From MKSF01 sp037190225 (GTDB taxonomy: Bacteria > Bacteroidota > Bacteroidia > Chitinophagales > Chitinophagaceae), in contig JBBCJL010000002.1 in the NCBI GenBank assembly GCA_037190225.1, positions 1 to 64,000 of the forward strand: a DNA stretch of 64,000 bases. Direction: 5' to 3'. Positions 35,828 to 44,854 of this stretch are shown here, piece by piece. The notes beneath the pieces are model-generated. The model worked only from the letters and a program-made list of their open reading frames with translations. It had not been told where the DNA came from and did no database searches. Position numbers and translations under genes: made by a program. How positions within the stretch are numbered: the stretch's first letter is position 1; each line of letters opens with the position of its first letter.

Positions 35828-38746
35828 TTACCTGCCTCCCAGTTTCGGGTTAAAGCGAATGGCTTCATTCATATAAGATTGTGCCTGGTTCATATCTCCC
35901 ATCTGCTGGTAACACATACTGAGGTAGTAATAATACGCTCCCAGCATCTGCGCCGCATATTGCATATTATTTCCTGCCATCATATCCTCATTGTCCTCGA
36001 GGTAGATATCCCTGTACTTATCAAACATTTCCTTATTATGCCTGGCTCCCGCGCTCAATACATCCACGGCTTCTTTGAGGCGGTTGCTCTGGGCATACGC
36101 CATACCCAGCATCAGCTTGTTGTTATCAACAGGATGATAGGTAACGGCTTTTTCCAGCACATCGGCGGCTTTAGCGAATGCCCCGGTATTCAGGTAGCAC
36201 TGGCCCAGCTTGACCAGGACCGCCTCGTTGGTCTCATCTGTACGGAGATAAGCTTCAAATTCCCTGATGGCAGTGGCAAAATCCTGGGCTTCCATAGCCC
36301 TGGTGCCCAGGTAATCTCCATCGTGCTTTTTCCTGATCGCGAAAGACAGCGGCACACCGTCCCTTTCTATAGTAACCAGTCTGTCCTTAGCGGGCCATCC
36401 GTCAGCCTTAAGCAGGTCATAATCCACAAACCGGGACATGAAGATGCCGTAATCATAGTCTTTATCCGTACGGCCTTCAAATTTGGAGTAGATCACCTTA
36501 ATATAGGGAGACACTGTTTTGGCATATTCATTCACTTCCTTTACCATATTGGTTATAAGGAGAACGGTATCTTTGGCTGCTGCAAAGTTCTCTTTTTCTG
36601 CCAGCGTAAAAAAGCATTCCCTCGCGGAGTTCATATAATAATCCGTTTCAAACACTTTGTAATTGCCTGCCAGTCCGCCGCTCATGTCATTAAAATATAC
36701 ATACTGGTTGGGATGCAATGCGAACAGCTTCCTTACCGGCAGGAATAAGCCTGCTGCCAGCACCAAAGCGAAGGAGGTCTTCACCATTTTCGACCTGGCA
36801 ATGTCAAAGATAAAGCCGGCTGTCAGCGCAGCGCCGATCACCATAGTGGGATAGATGAACAGGAAGTGCCTCCAGCCGTCATAAAGACCGGACCCTTTAT
36901 AGACCGCATAAGCTACGGGAAACACGGTCACGAACAGCAGGAAGTAGACAAACGCCGTTTTATAGTACCTGGCAAGCCTGAATATCAGCATCACGAAAGC
37001 AGCAAACAGGAGCAGCACGATCTCGGGAGAGGTCCTGAGTATCCATAGCAAGGTATAGTTCCATGGCGGCATACCCGAGTTGATCATCTCACCGTTGAAC
37101 AGCACCCTGACCGTAACGGGGAATTTGGTCATTTTTTCCATTGACAGCAATGGATTGGACAACGGAGCCTGGAGCGCCCATGGCCAGGTACAGATACCCA
37201 ACGCGTAGGAAACAATTACTATAACGGCGCCCATACCGGCCAGCCTCCACAGGTCGCTGCTGAAAAGACCGCTGATCTCCTTATTATATAATTTCCACAA
37301 ATAAATAATTGCCGTGAAAAGGCCCAGGTAAGCGTACAGCATCAAGCCCCCGATCCTTATATTCAGGGTAATGGCTATACCTAACGTTATAAGTATGACA
37401 GACCTCCATGAGGGCCTGGGCAAGGCTTTCAGGAAAGGAATGAAATGGTACAAAGTAAATATCATACCGAAGGCAAAGGGAATATCCTTGGAGTTGTTGA
37501 TGGATTCACCGAACAAACGCGGTGACAGCCATACGAATAGCAGCGCTATAAAGCCGACCCGCCAGCCTCCCAAACGCTTGGCGAAAAGACCTGTGAAAAG
37601 GAACAGCAGGCAGCCTACTATAGCATTCACAAAGTGTCTTACATCATATTCGAAGACCTGGGGAAAACATTTGGATATTTTTACCAGTAACAGCTCATAA
37701 CCGCCGCTATAGTATATAATGGCGTCATAATTCTGGTTTCTTCCTATTTCCGAATAGGCGGTGCTGTCGCCGTTCTCGAAGTAATTGTATATCTCATGCC
37801 CGTATTGGTTCTGTATCCATTCGTCCCCTGAAAGCCCGTATTTCCCGCTTATAGCAGGCATAATAATGAACATCAGCAAAGCAGCCGTCACAAAGAGCAG
37901 CCTGAATATGGATTCCCTTTTATACCGCGCACTATCCTGAACCGGCGGCAATAATGTGTCGTTCTTAGAGAACAGCAGCTTTAAAGGCTCTGCAATGTAA
38001 TAGTTCCACCGCATCCTTATACCCAGCATAACCGTCTGGCCCAGCATATTAAAGGCGTCCTTTGCCAGGCTGATCTTGCTGCCTTCCCTGTTGATGCATT
38101 TTACCGGCATTTCCGTGATCCTGAACCGGTTCAGATCAGCCCTGTATAGCAGCTCCACATCATGCGCCCAGCCTTTTATCTTCATATTGGCAAACAGGTA
38201 TTTGGCCAGGGCTGCGGGGTATAGCTTAAAGCCGCTCTGGTTGTCGCTCACCTTAATAGTGGTCAGCACCTTGGTGATACCGCTGAAAATATAGCCGGCT
38301 ACCTTCCTGAATGATTTATTGGCCGGCTGCTCTCCCTCCCAGACGTTTTCGGATGCTTTATGCAACCTGCTGCCCAGCAGGATCTCATCATCGGCAAATT
38401 CCTTTTTGATCTTCAGCCATTCCATGACCAGCATAGGATCATAGCTGAGATCCGCGTCCATTGTCAGAATATGCGTACCGGTGGCCAGCTCAACACCTTT
38501 ACGAAGCGCATTGCCTTTGCCCTGGTTCTGCTCCAGGCTGTATAATGTAAACTTTCCCAGCTTTTCCTGCTCCTGCAGAAAATCGTTATTCCTGATCGTA
38601 GCAACCACATCATCAGTACTGCCATCATCAATAATGATGATCTCATAGTCGTGCGGAAATTTGGACGCAAAATTCTTCAATGCTGCAAAAAGCATCCCGA
38701 TCCTTTGCTGCTCGTTATAACAGGGTATTACAATTGATAATTTCAT
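35828..38746 (-). CDS. GT2 / GT-C / TPR fusion protein (membrane glycosyltransferase)
   Basis: A 972-residue protein with three parts. Residues about 1-240 are a GT2 domain of the dolichol/undecaprenyl-phosphate mannose or glucose synthase type (IVIPCYNEQQRI, IIDDGSTDD, the DADL metal site at 97-100, QGKGNALRKG). Residues about 280-670 hold about ten membrane helices with a GT-C layout: the first periplasmic loop has GLSGDEW with Asp308-Glu309, the position of the catalytic acid in PMT/ArnT-like enzymes, and LYDGWRHFLFIYP and HPNQYVYFNDMSGG follow. Residues about 810-965 are TPR repeats (KLGQCYLNTGAFAKAADVLEKA). The first part should make the polyprenyl-phosphate sugar that the second uses. 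The 53-bp gap to an upstream methyltransferase suggests an operon. Confidence 0.88.
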   Translation of the reverse strand: MKLSIVIPCYNEQQRIGMLFAALKNFASKFPHDYEIIIIDDGSTDDVVATIRNNDFLQEQEKLGKFTLYSLEQNQGKGNALRKGVELATGTHILTMDADLSYDPMLVMEWLKIKKEFADDEILLGSRLHKASENVWEGEQPANKSFRKVAGYIFSGITKVLTTIKVSDNQSGFKLYPAALAKYLFANMKIKGWAHDVELLYRADLNRFRITEMPVKCINREGSKISLAKDAFNMLGQTVMLGIRMRWNYYIAEPLKLLFSKNDTLLPPVQDSARYKRESIFRLLFVTAALLMFIIMPAISGKYGLSGDEWIQNQYGHEIYNYFENGDSTAYSEIGRNQNYDAIIYYSGGYELLLVKISKCFPQVFEYDVRHFVNAIVGCLLFLFTGLFAKRLGGWRVGFIALLFVWLSPRLFGESINNSKDIPFAFGMIFTLYHFIPFLKALPRPSWRSVILITLGIAITLNIRIGGLMLYAYLGLFTAIIYLWKLYNKEISGLFSSDLWRLAGMGAVIVIVSYALGICTWPWALQAPLSNPLLSMEKMTKFPVTVRVLFNGEMINSGMPPWNYTLLWILRTSPEIVLLLFAAFVMLIFRLARYYKTAFVYFLLFVTVFPVAYAVYKGSGLYDGWRHFLFIYPTMVIGAALTAGFIFDIARSKMVKTSFALVLAAGLFLPVRKLFALHPNQYVYFNDMSGGLAGNYKVFETDYYMNSARECFFTLAEKENFAAAKDTVLLITNMVKEVNEYAKTVSPYIKVIYSKFEGRTDKDYDYGIFMSRFVDYDLLKADGWPAKDRLVTIERDGVPLSFAIRKKHDGDYLGTRAMEAQDFATAIREFEAYLRTDETNEAVLVKLGQCYLNTGAFAKAADVLEKAVTYHPVDNNKLMLGMAYAQSNRLKEAVDVLSAGARHNKEMFDKYRDIYLEDNEDMMAGNNMQYAAQMLGAYYYYLSMCYQQMGDMNQAQSYMNEAIRFNPKLGGR

Positions 38747-38799
38747 TGTTATATAAAATGTTTAAAAGAACCGGCTCAATGGTCCTGACCTGTAATGGG

Positions 38800-39492
38800 T
38801 TATTTCTCCCCCACAAATACGAAATCACCGTTCAGGGCCTTAATAGTGTACCTGTCCATTTTCATGGCAGCTATAAGATCCGCCTCTTTATGAAAGAACC
38901 TGACATGAAGGTCAAGCGTATAATAATAGTATCGCTGCTTCGGTACCGTTACGATCACTTTTTTCCGGGCTATTCTCTTGATCTCCGATACGGCTTTATC
39001 AAAATCTTTCACGTGCTCCAGGATATGGCTACAGATAACCACATCAAAGGAATTATCAGGGAAGGGCAGGTTCTCTATATTACCCTTCTGGTACTGCGTG
39101 CCCGGTACCGGCACGGCATCAAAGAGATCGCACCCCCAGATATTTTTGGCGCCTTTCTTAACCAGCTGCTCTAAAAAATATCCTCTCCCGCAGCCTATGT
39201 CGATCACACTTTCCATATCGTCCGTAACTTCATTAAGAATATGGGAAACGCATTTACGGTTCAGGTCAGTAGGGCGGTATTTGCCGATAGGGTCCAGCTC
39301 CCTGTACACTGTTTCGTATTCCTCATCAGACATGAACGGCACCAGGCTTTTGAACTCCATCATGGTCCTGATATTCTTCCCGTTAAAGGCATAATAGAAG
39401 AACGGGTACATAAAGTACTTATTATCCCTGATTACCGGCGGTAACAGCTCATCCATCATATAACGGATCACATTGGTTACATCTCTATTCAT
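38800..39492 (-). CDS. Class I SAM-dependent methyltransferase
   Basis: A 230-residue protein with the SAM-binding motif I VIDIGCGRGYFLEQL (about 96-110), acidic residue at GCDLF, and NSFDVVICSHILEHVKDF, a Methyltransf_11-type post-motif. The N-terminal 80 residues are a helical cap. It directly precedes the GT2/GT-C fusion, so it may methylate a sugar, lipid or small molecule of the same pathway (inference). The substrate is unknown. Confidence 0.88.
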   Translation of the reverse strand: MNRDVTNVIRYMMDELLPPVIRDNKYFMYPFFYYAFNGKNIRTMMEFKSLVPFMSDEEYETVYRELDPIGKYRPTDLNRKCVSHILNEVTDDMESVIDIGCGRGYFLEQLVKKGAKNIWGCDLFDAVPVPGTQYQKGNIENLPFPDNSFDVVICSHILEHVKDFDKAVSEIKRIARKKVIVTVPKQRYYYYTLDLHVRFFHKEADLIAAMKMDRYTIKALNGDFVFVGEK

Positions 39493-39697
39493 TGGTTACA
39501 ATTCCCGTATTTATTGAATACTATTTTACATTTATAAAAAATACAAAAATAGTCAAGTTAGCGCTATAAATATAATAACAGACCAGGCATTTTAAAGCTG
39601 CATTGATCTGATGACCGGCCTGCTTTCCCTATGCTTTTTAAGCAACATGCAGGCACTTTTGCGGCAGCCGGGAGTATCAGGCACTTCCGTTATAAAA

Positions 39698-39734
39698 AAA
39701 AGGGTTGATGCTTTATACCAGCAACAACCCTTTT
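39698..39734 (-). terminator. Terminator after the PorE-like gene
   Basis: The arms AAAAGGGTTG and CAACCCTTTT pair perfectly over 10 bp with a 17-base loop; on the minus strand they are followed by a run of T. It lies 15 bp after the stop codon of the OmpA-family gene. Confidence 0.8.
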
Positions 39735-39749
39735 ACAGCAAGATAATAA

Positions 39750-41930
39750 TTAGTTTTTGTTCACTCGGGATCCGGGAGCTCCTACTCCGGACTCTGCATC
39801 ACTGCCTGACTCATCTATATTCTCTATATCAATATCCAGGTTCTTAGATTGCTCACCTATGGTACCGGGCTTATTGGAATCATATATTTTTCTTCTTGTA
39901 GGCACATCAGTAAGGATCTTGAATTCCGTTCTCCTGTTCAGGGCACGTCCCTGGGGATTATCCTTTCCGTTCTCAAGCGTATTCGGTGCAACAGGTTTTT
40001 CCATTCCGAACCCGATGGCCGTCAGGCGGGAGCGGTCAATGCCGTTCTGAACCAGGTAGTTCACTACCGATTGCGCTCTCCTTTGAGATAATGCTTTATT
40101 ATATTCGGGCTTACCTTTTCCGTCAGTATGTGAGTGGATCTCTACGTCCAGCGAAGGATTATCCTGCAAGTAGTTGATCAGCTTTTCCAGCTCTGCGGCA
40201 GAGGTAGGCAGGATATTGGCATCATCAAATTCATAATGGATGTTATCCAGCCTGAATGGTCCGTAAGATATCTCATCTACGTATAAGGTCACATATACGG
40301 TATCATCCGGGGAGTGACGTTTTTTATCCATAGTGCTTACTACGCCACGGGTAGAGGTAAAGCCCTGCTTGTCTGCGGTAAGGATATAATTATGGCCTCT
40401 TTGAGTTCTGAACTCGAACTGGCCTTCCGTAGAGTTGAATGTCTTGATATTACCGGCCTCATCCACCATTTTCACCACCACTTCAGAAACAGGGGACTGG
40501 TCGCTTTGTTTCAGCACCTTACCTAAAACGTACAGCTTAGGCTCATACTGTATTCTCCAGATATCATCACAACAGGTCGGGTTTTTAAGCGCTATGGAAC
40601 CCACACGGTTAGACACCACGTAAGCATCAGGCTTACCATACGGATCCAGCACATAATACATCTCATCTGCTGAGGTATTGATAGGATATCCGAGATTGGA
40701 AACATTGGTATAACGGGACGGACCACCTTTTGCAGAGTAGATATCATAGCCACCCAGTGTTTTCCAGCCATCGGAAGCGAAGTATAACTTGCCTTCCCTC
40801 TCGTCATAGTATGGTGTGATCTCATTACCTTCCGTATTCACCTGCTTACCGGCATTCTGAGGACGGCGATAGGTTTTCAGCTTAGGATCGTATACCGTGT
40901 ACCAGATATCATTTCCACCACGGCTTTGCAGCTTACGGTCAGAAACGAAGAATAAGACCTCTTTCTTACCGATCTTTGTTGAATGCGGATGCGTGCTGGA
41001 AGATCCTTTCTGGTTGATCTCAAATCCCAGCTCGGCAGGCTCGCTCCATCTGTCCCCGGTAAACTCGGATACCATGATGCGGCAGTCCATTTTGCCGGAA
41101 TCCGCTTCCAGGCAGCGCGTAAAGAAGAAGCGGTCACCGCCGGGGCTGTAAGCGCCGTTACCTACGTGGAACCTCGGATCGTTGAAGTTACCGTCATTGA
41201 ACTTCAGTGCCCACTGGAAAGTGTCCTTTTCTTCCTTATTCTTAAATTTATGCGATACCATAAAACGGGAAACATAATCTTCCCTGGCCATCCTGCCCCT
41301 GTCTACTACCTGGTTGGATTTCATGGTAGCGAACAGTAATACGGTATCTCCCAGCGGGAGCGGAGCCGCCTCCGTGTAAGCCGTATTCACATTAGGACCT
41401 AAGTTGAACACGCTGGCATCGATCGGATCCAGGTAAGATTTCTTACCCATTTCACAACCGTCTATCTCCAGCTGCGCCCTTTTCTTTAATTTCTTATATT
41501 CTTTGGGATTATCGTTAATGAAACGCCGAAATGCCGCGATCGCCTCGTCATACTTCCCGTCCATTTTCAGCATGAGACCCTGCTTGTAGATAGACTCGGG
41601 ATACAGCTTTGGAGCCAGGTCATATGCGAAACCATAGTGCTTGGCTGACAGGGGATAATCTCTCAGGTACCAGTAACATTCCGCTATCTGGTAGTGTAAA
41701 TATGGATTTCTCGATTGCTCTTCCAATAACTGATTGTAATAGTCTACTGCGCTGAAATACGCACCAGACTTAAAGAGGCCGTCTGCCCAGCGTAATTTCT
41801 TTTCATATCCTAATTTAACAACAGGATCGTTTGATTTATCCTTGTATTTACTCGCTTGTGCTAAAGCATCACCTTGTGCGACAGATGTAAACAATGCTGT
41901 CATTAAAATAAGTAACGATTTGCGTTTCAT
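39750..41930 (-). CDS. PorE-like T9SS/OmpA-family protein (TPR, PD40, CarboxypepD-reg, OmpA)
   Basis: A 726-residue envelope protein from the ATG at 41930 (MKRKSLLILMTALF signal peptide; the frame is open to 41999, but that extension precedes the signal peptide). The order is TPR-like helices (about 40-150), a WD40/PD40 beta-propeller (residues about 170-460, ARED, FFTRCLEADSG, VLFFVSDR, GKLYFASDG), a carboxypeptidase-regulatory-like domain (about 460-550) and a C-terminal OmpA domain (YEFDDANILP, HSHTDGKGKPEYN, LSQRRAQSVVNYL). This is the PorE (PG1058) architecture, a peptidoglycan-linked accessory of the T9SS. It lies just downstream of the PorP/SprF-like gene. Confidence 0.88.
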   Translation of the reverse strand: MKRKSLLILMTALFTSVAQGDALAQASKYKDKSNDPVVKLGYEKKLRWADGLFKSGAYFSAVDYYNQLLEEQSRNPYLHYQIAECYWYLRDYPLSAKHYGFAYDLAPKLYPESIYKQGLMLKMDGKYDEAIAAFRRFINDNPKEYKKLKKRAQLEIDGCEMGKKSYLDPIDASVFNLGPNVNTAYTEAAPLPLGDTVLLFATMKSNQVVDRGRMAREDYVSRFMVSHKFKNKEEKDTFQWALKFNDGNFNDPRFHVGNGAYSPGGDRFFFTRCLEADSGKMDCRIMVSEFTGDRWSEPAELGFEINQKGSSSTHPHSTKIGKKEVLFFVSDRKLQSRGGNDIWYTVYDPKLKTYRRPQNAGKQVNTEGNEITPYYDEREGKLYFASDGWKTLGGYDIYSAKGGPSRYTNVSNLGYPINTSADEMYYVLDPYGKPDAYVVSNRVGSIALKNPTCCDDIWRIQYEPKLYVLGKVLKQSDQSPVSEVVVKMVDEAGNIKTFNSTEGQFEFRTQRGHNYILTADKQGFTSTRGVVSTMDKKRHSPDDTVYVTLYVDEISYGPFRLDNIHYEFDDANILPTSAAELEKLINYLQDNPSLDVEIHSHTDGKGKPEYNKALSQRRAQSVVNYLVQNGIDRSRLTAIGFGMEKPVAPNTLENGKDNPQGRALNRRTEFKILTDVPTRRKIYDSNKPGTIGEQSKNLDIDIENIDESGSDAESGVGAPGSRVNKN

Positions 41931-42085
41931 GTGCATGCAACGTTGAATGTATATGTAAAAATAATCTTCAGCCTTTGGTCTGAATACACCATAACGCATT
42001 TTTGTTTCAAGTCTAAAAACCGCGTTGATGCATCTGAATAATCAGCTTTATTAAAATTTATGATCTTCCCTGAAGCAGGCCTGTA

Positions 42086-43144
42086 TTAGAACCTTCCGCA
42101 AGGATATTCTCTTGTATTCTGATAGGATAAGGAAGACGGCAGGATATATCGTACCATAACCTCAAAGCCGCCGTTGTTCTTGGCATAGTCTTTCAGGGTA
42201 GATATGTTCATATCATATGCAAAGCCGATCCTGAATCTTTTGAATTCCACACCGGCAGTTGCCATCACGGCATCACCATGACGGTACCACAGACCGGCAA
42301 ATACGGCGCTGGCATCAGGCGTATGTGAATAGTTGCCATATTTCAGCCTGAACTCAGATCCTGCAACCACCTCCATTGCCGTAGCCTGTGTTTGGATCAG
42401 CACTGCGGGACGGATGGAAAAGGACTGGTTCACGCCGATAATGGCTCCTATCTGACCAGTGTACCGGATCTTCAGGTTGATGTCTGCTGTATTATCAGTA
42501 GTAGTAATGGACTCTACAGGAAAGTTGACGTTATTAACGCCCACACCAAGCACGAAACCGGACCTGGCGCCTACAGCCTGCGAGTAGCTCAGCCCCCCGT
42601 TCACCAGGAAGCTCTGGAATCCTTTTCCGAGGATGCCATGCTGGGAAGAGGTACCGGGCACCCACTGTCCGCTGTAATATTCATCTCCGAAATACAATTT
42701 GGCAATGTCAAGGTTCTTGTTGGAATAGCCGCCCTGCAGACCGGCAGACAATACGCTTCTTCCGTTGGTCCCTAAAAATTTATGGTAGGCCAGAGAGAGG
42801 AACGCTGAGAAATTATTCAGATTGGCATCACCAGCTCTGTCGTTGTACAACTGAACACCCAATGCCAGATAGTCATCCACAGATATATCAGTCACGATCG
42901 GCATATCCACACCGGCAGCATACGTTCTGAAAGCAGCTTTGTTACCCATAGCACTACGCCATTGATCCCTGTAAATTGCAGAGGCACGTAACTGACCATT
43001 GAAAGCACCGGTAAATGCCGGGTTAATAATTAACGGGGTAGCATCAAATTGCGTAAAGTGAACATCCTGTGCCTTCGCTGTATTTGTATTAAACATCATT
43101 GCGGCTATCAGGCCTGCTCCGGCTAACGTAATTTTACACTTCAT
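42086..43144 (-). CDS. PorP/SprF-family type IX secretion membrane protein
   Basis: A 352-residue outer-membrane beta-barrel protein with a signal peptide (cleavage near AKAQD). The start of the mature part is typical: DVHFTQFDATPLIINPAFTG, then FNGQLRASAIYRDQWRS, both family hallmarks. The rest shows alternating aromatic and polar strands. PorP-like proteins anchor T9SS components or act with specific T9SS cargo. With the PorE-like gene 155 bp downstream it forms a two-gene unit; no gliding adhesin lies next to it. The extensive AT-rich upstream region probably holds the promoter. Confidence 0.93.
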   Translation of the reverse strand: MKCKITLAGAGLIAAMMFNTNTAKAQDVHFTQFDATPLIINPAFTGAFNGQLRASAIYRDQWRSAMGNKAAFRTYAAGVDMPIVTDISVDDYLALGVQLYNDRAGDANLNNFSAFLSLAYHKFLGTNGRSVLSAGLQGGYSNKNLDIAKLYFGDEYYSGQWVPGTSSQHGILGKGFQSFLVNGGLSYSQAVGARSGFVLGVGVNNVNFPVESITTTDNTADINLKIRYTGQIGAIIGVNQSFSIRPAVLIQTQATAMEVVAGSEFRLKYGNYSHTPDASAVFAGLWYRHGDAVMATAGVEFKRFRIGFAYDMNISTLKDYAKNNGGFEVMVRYILPSSLSYQNTREYPCGRF

Positions 43145-43536
43145 AAATTCGTGTGTTAAGTAAGATTATTAATATAATAATATCTTGTAAAAATCTTATA
43201 TTCCTTATTTGGGAGTTAAAAGTGCAAAAAAAAATTGATTATTCACACTTTTTTTATCATTTTTTTTCAAAAAAATAATTTATCCCTTACGGCTAAACTA
43301 TTATAAGGTTTCTAAAAGATAATATAATGTATTTCCTGTCCGAATTAAAATCAAAAAACTAAGATTTAGTTAAATCAATTCAACAATATTAAGATAAAAC
43401 TTCTAAAATTCAAATTTATACCCGGCAATTATTTAAAAATCCATTCTTTGTCTCTTTTTATCGTCCATTATTCCCATAAACCTAAACTTTCTCTTAATTT
43501 TGCTGGCTCATCCCAACCTGTTTACCCATCCTTTAT
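43145..43536. other. AT-rich divergent intergenic region (392 bp)
   Basis: This is a strongly A/T-rich stretch between the PorP-like gene (minus) and purN (plus). No open frame of note and no hairpin with T-run were seen. It holds a promoter box for purN (43495-43502) and must hold that of the PorP-like gene, for which I found no clear TAnnTTTG match. Confidence 0.6.
43495..43502 (+). promoter_or_regulatory. Bacteroidota -7 promoter box TAATTTTG
   Basis: TAATTTTG matches TAnnTTTG and lies 34 bp before the purN ATG at 43537. Confidence 0.5.
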
Positions 43537-44115
43537 ATGCAGTATCATAATATAATTCTTTTCGCGTCCGGCAGGGGATCCAATATCCGGGCTATCCTGG
43601 ATTACTTTAAGGATAATCCCGCCTTTGTGCCCAGGCTTATTGTCTGCAACAAGCCCGACATAGGCGCCATAGATATAGCCAGGGACCATGGCATTCCCCA
43701 TGTTATAATAGACCGCCAGAATTTTAAAAGCGTTGAGTTCCTGGAAAAAATAATTTCCCTGGAACCTTCCCTGCTGATCCTGGCCGGCTTTTTATGGAAG
43801 ATACCGGATGCGCTGGTACAGGCCTTTCCGAACAGGATCATCAATATTCACCCTGCCCTGCTGCCCAGGTACGGGGGCAAAGGCATGTACGGCGAGCACG
43901 TACATAGGTCTGTTATAGATGCGCAGGAAAAAGAATCGGGCATCACGATCCATTATGTCAATGAGCACTATGATGAAGGCAACCTCATCTGCCAGGTACA
44001 TTGCCCGGTAATACCCGGGGATACACCGGACACTTTAGCCGGCAGGATACACAGGCTGGAGCATTACTTCTTCCCCAGGACCATCGAATTCCTGCTCCAT
44101 AATATGACAGCATAA
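43537..44115 (+). CDS. purN: Phosphoribosylglycinamide formyltransferase
   Basis: A 192-residue enzyme that adds the formyl group of 10-formyltetrahydrofolate to GAR in purine synthesis. Recognised by IILFASGRGSNIRAILDYF (phosphate loop), AGFLWKIPDALVQAFPNR, the catalytic block IINIHPALLPRYGGKGMYGE, and HYVNEHYDEGNLICQV. The length is normal. It stands alone, away from other purine genes, with its own promoter box and a strong terminator. Confidence 0.95.
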   Translation: MQYHNIILFASGRGSNIRAILDYFKDNPAFVPRLIVCNKPDIGAIDIARDHGIPHVIIDRQNFKSVEFLEKIISLEPSLLILAGFLWKIPDALVQAFPNRIINIHPALLPRYGGKGMYGEHVHRSVIDAQEKESGITIHYVNEHYDEGNLICQVHCPVIPGDTPDTLAGRIHRLEHYFFPRTIEFLLHNMTA

Positions 44116-44120
44116 CAAAT

Positions 44121-44160
44121 CGTCAGCGCCCTGCGGGTAATAGCCGGCAGGGCGCTGACG
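44121..44160 (+). terminator. Terminator after purN
   Basis: The arms CGTCAGCGCCCTGC and GCAGGGCGCTGACG are perfect complements of 14 bp around a 12-base loop, followed by GTTTT. It lies five bases after the stop codon. Confidence 0.9.
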
Positions 44161-44222
44161 GTTTTATGCAACCCATACAGGACCGGCTCAGCTATTAAGC
44201 CATCCGTCCGGGCTAGGGGTGC

Positions 44223-44735
44223 CTAAGGATGCACCCAATCATACGGGATGACAAAGACCTTAGGATTCTGATATTTATCCTCATACAACGCAAGCGTATC
44301 TCCGTTGCACACCAGCGATCTGCTATATACAACCTCGTGCTGAAGCGTATCCTGGCTGAACAGTATCGTAAAGTCCAGTCCCCTGTTTTCTTTTACATTC
44401 TTAGGAACAAACAGGAGCCTCTGTATATTTTGCTTTCTGATATCGGAGGTCAGCAGAGCTACCTGGTCATAGACCCTGGTCTCCGTTCCTATGTGCCACG
44501 GGATATGCTGTTCATTCATAGGAACACTGACAGTATCCGGTCCCAGGATATAATAGGCGTCATACCTTTGGGAAAAATAAGCGGTCCTGCCCTCCTCCAC
44601 CTGAAGCACGAACTTCAGATCGGGCTCCGCCTCAAATTGAGGTACAGGGCAATTACACGGCTGTTCTTTCTGACAGGCCGTAGCTGCCCCGAGCAACATT
44701 ATACTACCTAAAACATAAATTATTTTTTTCATCAT
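44223..44735 (-). CDS. Putative lipoprotein of unknown function
   Basis: A 170-residue protein from the ATG at 44735 (MMKKIIYVLGSIMLLGAATA). The lipobox ends ATAC and is followed by QKEQPCNCPVP; the longer open frame to 44792 would place a non-signal-like extension before it. The mature domain is about 140 residues, beta-rich, without a recognised family (blocks FVLQVEEGRTAYF, DQVALLTSDI, GLDFTILFSQDTL, ENKYQNPKVFVIPYDW-like end). It is divergent from the E1 dehydrogenase gene and convergent with purN. Confidence 0.75.
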   Translation of the reverse strand: MMKKIIYVLGSIMLLGAATACQKEQPCNCPVPQFEAEPDLKFVLQVEEGRTAYFSQRYDAYYILGPDTVSVPMNEQHIPWHIGTETRVYDQVALLTSDIRKQNIQRLLFVPKNVKENRGLDFTILFSQDTLQHEVVYSRSLVCNGDTLALYEDKYQNPKVFVIPYDWVHP

Positions 44736-44813
44736 ACCGATCCGTTTAATTGTAATGTAAGACGTAAAACAGCAAACAGCCATTGGGTACATACAGATAA
44801 AATCTGAATGACC

Positions 44814-44821
44814 TATATTTG
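44814..44821 (+). promoter_or_regulatory. Bacteroidota -7 promoter box TATATTTG
   Basis: TATATTTG matches TAnnTTTG and lies 33 bp upstream of the ATG at 44855. It overlaps the TTG (44819) that would give a longer protein, which supports the ATG. Confidence 0.5.
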
Positions 44822-44854
44822 CAAATCCACATTCATTTACCTAGACACGTACAG

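Noticed and set aside
35720..36748. A 342-codon open frame antisense to the TPR end of the GT2/GT-C/TPR gene
   Set aside because: It runs through the terminator region, has no family features, and the opposite frame is continuous over 972 codons with clear domains.
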